Source: Granulicella sp. (GTDB lineage Bacteria; Acidobacteriota; Terriglobia; Terriglobales; Acidobacteriaceae). Taken from it: 64,000 bases of DNA. This document shows positions 61,875 to 64,000 of the stretch, in pieces. The DNA is taken from contig JANXYX010000039.1 of NCBI GenBank assembly GCA_025408425.1, forward strand, positions 34,693 to 98,692. Reading direction: 5' to 3'. The first letter of the stretch is position 1. Each line of letters begins with the position of its first letter. Position numbers and translations under genes: made by a program. Below the pieces are notes generated by a model. That model saw nothing but the letters and a program-made list of their open reading frames with translations. It was not told the DNA's origin and searched no databases.

Positions 61875-62558
61875 CTACCCCTGAACTGAGATGCCAGCGA
61901 AAGTTAGCACCACCCGACCACGAATCGGGGCTCCGAAAACCTTGGCCGGTTCGAAGACGCTCAGTAATAGCTGATCGGAGATCTGCATCCTGACTGCAGA
62001 GTCCTCGGGCCCGGACACGATATTGAAGTCATAGACGCGTCCTTGGCTATTCACGTACGCCTCCACCACAACTGTTGCGTCGTTACCTGTAATGATCGCT
62101 CGTGGCATTACAGCGGAATAGAGATAATGTGGCGCAGTCAGTGCGCCCAGAGGCTCGTCGTTCGCCATTACAGGTTCTGGCGCTGCGACCATTCCCAGCA
62201 ACAGCATGATTCCACCCACTAACACCACCGTCCCGGCGAAGCCCGCGGATACTTGCATCACCATCGGACGAATCGCGTTGTTCCACTTCAGGCCGAAGTC
62301 CTCAACCCAACGCGACCTGCTCTTGGCGCGCTCGTGAGAGATGGCAAGCCGTAGCTTCATTCCTAAATCGACAGGAGCCTTTACCGTCCCAAGAGATGAC
62401 AAAGATCGTTGCATGGAACGCAACTCTGAGAACTCGCGGTCGCACTGGTCGCAGACCTCAAGATGCTGGGCAATAGCTTGCATCTCGCGTCCGCTTACAG
62501 CGCCGTCAAGATAGGAAGAGAAGGAAGTTCGGATAGCAGAACAGATATTGGGCATCAT
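61875..62558 (-). CDS. Anti-sigma factor with zinc-finger and TonB-C-like periplasmic domain
   Basis: 227 residues. The N-terminal zf-HC2 pattern is QHLEVCDQCDREF (HxxxCxxC). A membrane span (SAGFAGTVVLVGGIMLLLGM) leads to a periplasmic domain (TVVVEAYVNSQGRVYDFNIV ... FEPAKVFGAPIRGRVVLTFA) that resembles the C-terminal domain of TonB or energy-transducer proteins. It overlaps the sigma gene by 4 nt, so it probably holds that sigma factor at the membrane. The likely start is 62558 or 62555 (two ATGs). Confidence 0.9.
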   Translation of the reverse strand: MMPNICSAIRTSFSSYLDGAVSGREMQAIAQHLEVCDQCDREFSELRSMQRSLSSLGTVKAPVDLGMKLRLAISHERAKSRSRWVEDFGLKWNNAIRPMVMQVSAGFAGTVVLVGGIMLLLGMVAAPEPVMANDEPLGALTAPHYLYSAVMPRAIITGNDATVVVEAYVNSQGRVYDFNIVSGPEDSAVRMQISDQLLLSVFEPAKVFGAPIRGRVVLTFAGISVQG

Positions 62559-63253
62559 CGCGTCGCCATTCCCTTCGATGCGTCTAGTTCAATGGACTTA
62601 GTGGCCGCACTCATTCCCTGTGCATCTTGCGGGGACAGCAGCGCCCGCAACGCAGCGCGGCCACGGGTCAAACGTGACTTCACCGTGCCAATATTGATAT
62701 CCAGGACTTCCCCGATCTCTTCATACGCAAATCCTTCGATTTCTCGAAGGACAACCACCTCCCGGAATGCCTCCGGGAGTTGGCGCAATGCAGATTCAAG
62801 GCGCTCCCGCACTTCGCTCTGCAGGACATGATCAAAAGGAGATTCTCCCCCATCGGCGAGTGTGGTGCTGAGGCAAAAAGTACTTCCTTCCTCATCTCCT
62901 TCGCAGGGCGAGTCAATTGTGACCTCTTGTCGCTTGTGTCTGGACCACCAGCGTCTCTGGTTGGAGGCCTCGTGCAGCGCAATGCGGTACAGCCATGTGC
63001 GCAGGCTGGCATCGCCGTTGAACCCGCGAATGCTGCGGAATACCTTGATAAAGACCTCTTGCGTGATGTCCGCGGCGTCAGCAGGGTCGTTAATGCTGCG
63101 AGCAATCAGCGAGTACAGTGGCTGATGATATTGCGCGATCAGCAGCGCAAACGCAGTCTCGGAGCCGGCTTTGAGCTCGGCCACCAGAGAGGCGTCTTCC
63201 GTCGTAATGCCTATCGCGCTAGCTAGGTTTCCCACTGCAATTCCCGCCTGCAT
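62555..63253 (-). CDS. RNA polymerase sigma factor, ECF (RpoE-like)
   Basis: 232 residues. Region 2 (YHQPLYSLIARSINDPADAA, then TQEVFIKVFRSIRGFNGDAS and LRTWLYRIALHEASNQRRWW) and region 4 (RQLPEAFREVVVLREIEGFA, TVKSRLTRGRAALR) are intact. It is followed directly by its anti-sigma gene. A second ECF sigma gene lies at 49.6 kb with a different kind of partner. Start ATG 63253. Confidence 0.95.
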   Translation of the reverse strand: MQAGIAVGNLASAIGITTEDASLVAELKAGSETAFALLIAQYHQPLYSLIARSINDPADAADITQEVFIKVFRSIRGFNGDASLRTWLYRIALHEASNQRRWWSRHKRQEVTIDSPCEGDEEGSTFCLSTTLADGGESPFDHVLQSEVRERLESALRQLPEAFREVVVLREIEGFAYEEIGEVLDINIGTVKSRLTRGRAALRALLSPQDAQGMSAATKSIELDASKGMATR

Positions 63254-63439
63254 ATCGGGTGTCCTCTACACTACGACTTTGGTTGCGGATCGTGCAAATG
63301 ACGCGAATAACTTCGCCGCCGACTGCCGTGTGCTCGCTCACTCTACTTAGTTAGACACCGGCAGGTAGGCGATAAGTTCCCGGTACCGTTGACTAACTGC
63401 CCCGGGTCGGTCAGAATAGAACAAGTCCTTCCTAAGAGT

Positions 63440-63515
63440 GGGCCTGTGGCGCAGCTGGGAGCGCGCTTCCATGGCATGGAAGAGGTCATCGGTTCGATCC
63501 CGATCAGGTCCACCA
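63440..63515 (+). tRNA. tRNA-Ala (anticodon GGC), CCA encoded
   Basis: Acceptor GGGCCTG pairs with CAGGTCC, followed by ACCA with the encoded CCA end. The D arm is GCGC..GCGC, the anticodon arm CTTCC-ATGGCAT-GGAAG with anticodon GGC, and the T arm ATCGG-TTCGATC-CCGAT. 76 nt. An integrase gene ends 86 nt further on, so this tRNA could be the target of an integrated element. Confidence 0.95.
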
Positions 63516-63542
63516 ATCATCCCCTTACAAATCAAATAGTTT

Positions 63543-63570
63543 GGCGATGACAGCTTTCGCCGTCATCGCC
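63543..63570. terminator. Inverted repeat between tRNA and integrase
   Basis: GGCGATGAC and GTCATCGCC form a perfect 9-bp stem. It would end transcription of the tRNA and, from the other side, of the integrase gene. Directly after, TAGGTGCTGAA is repeated twice in tandem (63574-63584, 63585-63595), possibly an attachment-site remnant. Confidence 0.55.
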
Positions 63571-63600
63571 GTGTAGGTGCTGAATAGGTGCTGAAGGAAT

Positions 63601-64000
63601 TCAGCCCGTCGGTAGCAGCATTTCTACCACCTGCGCGTTGGCATCCCGCTTCTGCTGGCTCACCGCCCGAGTGTAAATATCGAGCGTGGTCCGGCTGTTA
63701 GCGTGACGAAGCAGTTCCTGGGCGACCTTGACTGGAACACCCATCGCGCTAAGGTTGGTTGCCAACGAATGCCTGAACGAATGCCAGCCGATCACCTTCC
63801 CGCTAATGCCCGCTCGAGCCAAAGCAGGACGGATGCTTCGCTTCAACAGGCTATCCGGACTCAGTGGCTGCAGGCCGTTTCGTCGGATTGATGGGAATAG
63901 GAAGTCCCCGTCTTCGGCGTAAAGGGATTCTTTCTTCCACTCCAGCAGTACCCGCAGGACCGTCGGATGGAGCGGCAACGGGCGCAGAGAGCCTTCTGTC
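63601..64000 (-). CDS. Site-specific tyrosine recombinase/integrase, C-terminal part (right end cut by window)
   Basis: The frame stays open to the window edge, so only the last ~133 residues are visible. Catalytic-domain blocks are GWHSFRHSLATNLSA (the His and second Arg), ELLRHANSRTTLDI and the nucleophile Tyr in LDIYTRAV. Upstream parts (first Arg, DNA-binding domain) lie outside the window. With its 3' end pointing toward tRNA-Ala, it fits a phage- or island-type integrase inserted at the tRNA. Confidence 0.92.
   Translation of the reverse strand, partial: TEGSLRPLPLHPTVLRVLLEWKKESLYAEDGDFLFPSIRRNGLQPLSPDSLLKRSIRPALARAGISGKVIGWHSFRHSLATNLSAMGVPVKVAQELLRHANSRTTLDIYTRAVSQQKRDANAQVVEMLLPTG

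Noticed and set aside
1..64000. CRISPR arrays
   Set aside because: No regularly spaced direct repeats with unique spacers were seen; the 38.5-39.5 kb array is REP-type, with hairpins and unequal spacing.

Overview
The window reads as a chromosomal segment of an acidobacterium, most likely class Terriglobia (Edaphobacter/Granulicella/Terriglobus type). The inference rests on a mix of gene types: a 1072-residue Oar-like TonB-dependent receptor with an N-terminal carboxypeptidase-regulatory-like domain, a second protein with that domain, a DUF2934 protein, an exosortase-linked exopolysaccharide locus, and REP-repeat/RAYT modules. No 16S gene is present, so the assignment is inference.

Region 1 (1-20.1 kb) is an exopolysaccharide (EPS) and exosortase locus. 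A minus-strand operon from about 14.1 kb down to 0.2 kb encodes an export protein (SLBB), an outer-membrane barrel, a chain-length regulator, an ExeA-like ATPase, a CpsD-like tyrosine kinase, the priming sugar transferase and a family 2 glycosyltransferase. It continues into an acylation cassette: fatty acyl-AMP ligase, acyl carrier protein, SGNH-like protein, MBOAT acyltransferase and an OafA-like acyltransferase. The first four match the four functions of the dlt operon, with a fatty acid probably replacing D-alanine. Divergently, exosortase, EpsI, a long TPR lipoprotein and a flippase are encoded. The 557-bp divergent intergenic region carries two good sigma-54 promoter candidates, one per direction.

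Region 2 (20.5-38.5 kb) holds a secreted beta-helix protein, a TPR protein, a small lipid/polyketide set (type III PKS, ACP, FabF-like synthase), a PAP2 phosphatase, a WaaE-like glycosyltransferase, the TonB-dependent receptor, phosphoketolase plus acetate kinase (sugar phosphate to acetyl phosphate to acetate and ATP), and glmS.

Region 3 (38.5-46 kb) is repeat-rich. A frameshifted REP-associated transposase lies between two copies of one REP family and is followed by a relic of a second, divergent glmS 3' end. A frameshifted gene comes next, then an intact second REP-associated transposase with its own REP hairpin. Small secreted proteins and a dispersed ~67-bp repeat (two copies) follow.

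Region 4 (46-59.3 kb) is mostly core-like: a GT39-type transferase, an ECF-sigma/membrane protein/zinc-ribbon/LytTR operon, rlmB, a gluzincin-like protein lacking the catalytic Glu, an AsmA-family protein, two tandem signal peptidase I genes, RNase III and a TPR protein.

Region 5 (59.4-64 kb) is accessory: small unknown genes, an IS1595-type transposase, an ECF sigma/anti-sigma pair, tRNA-Ala(GGC) and the C-terminal part of a tyrosine integrase that runs off the window. This suggests an island inserted at or near the tRNA.
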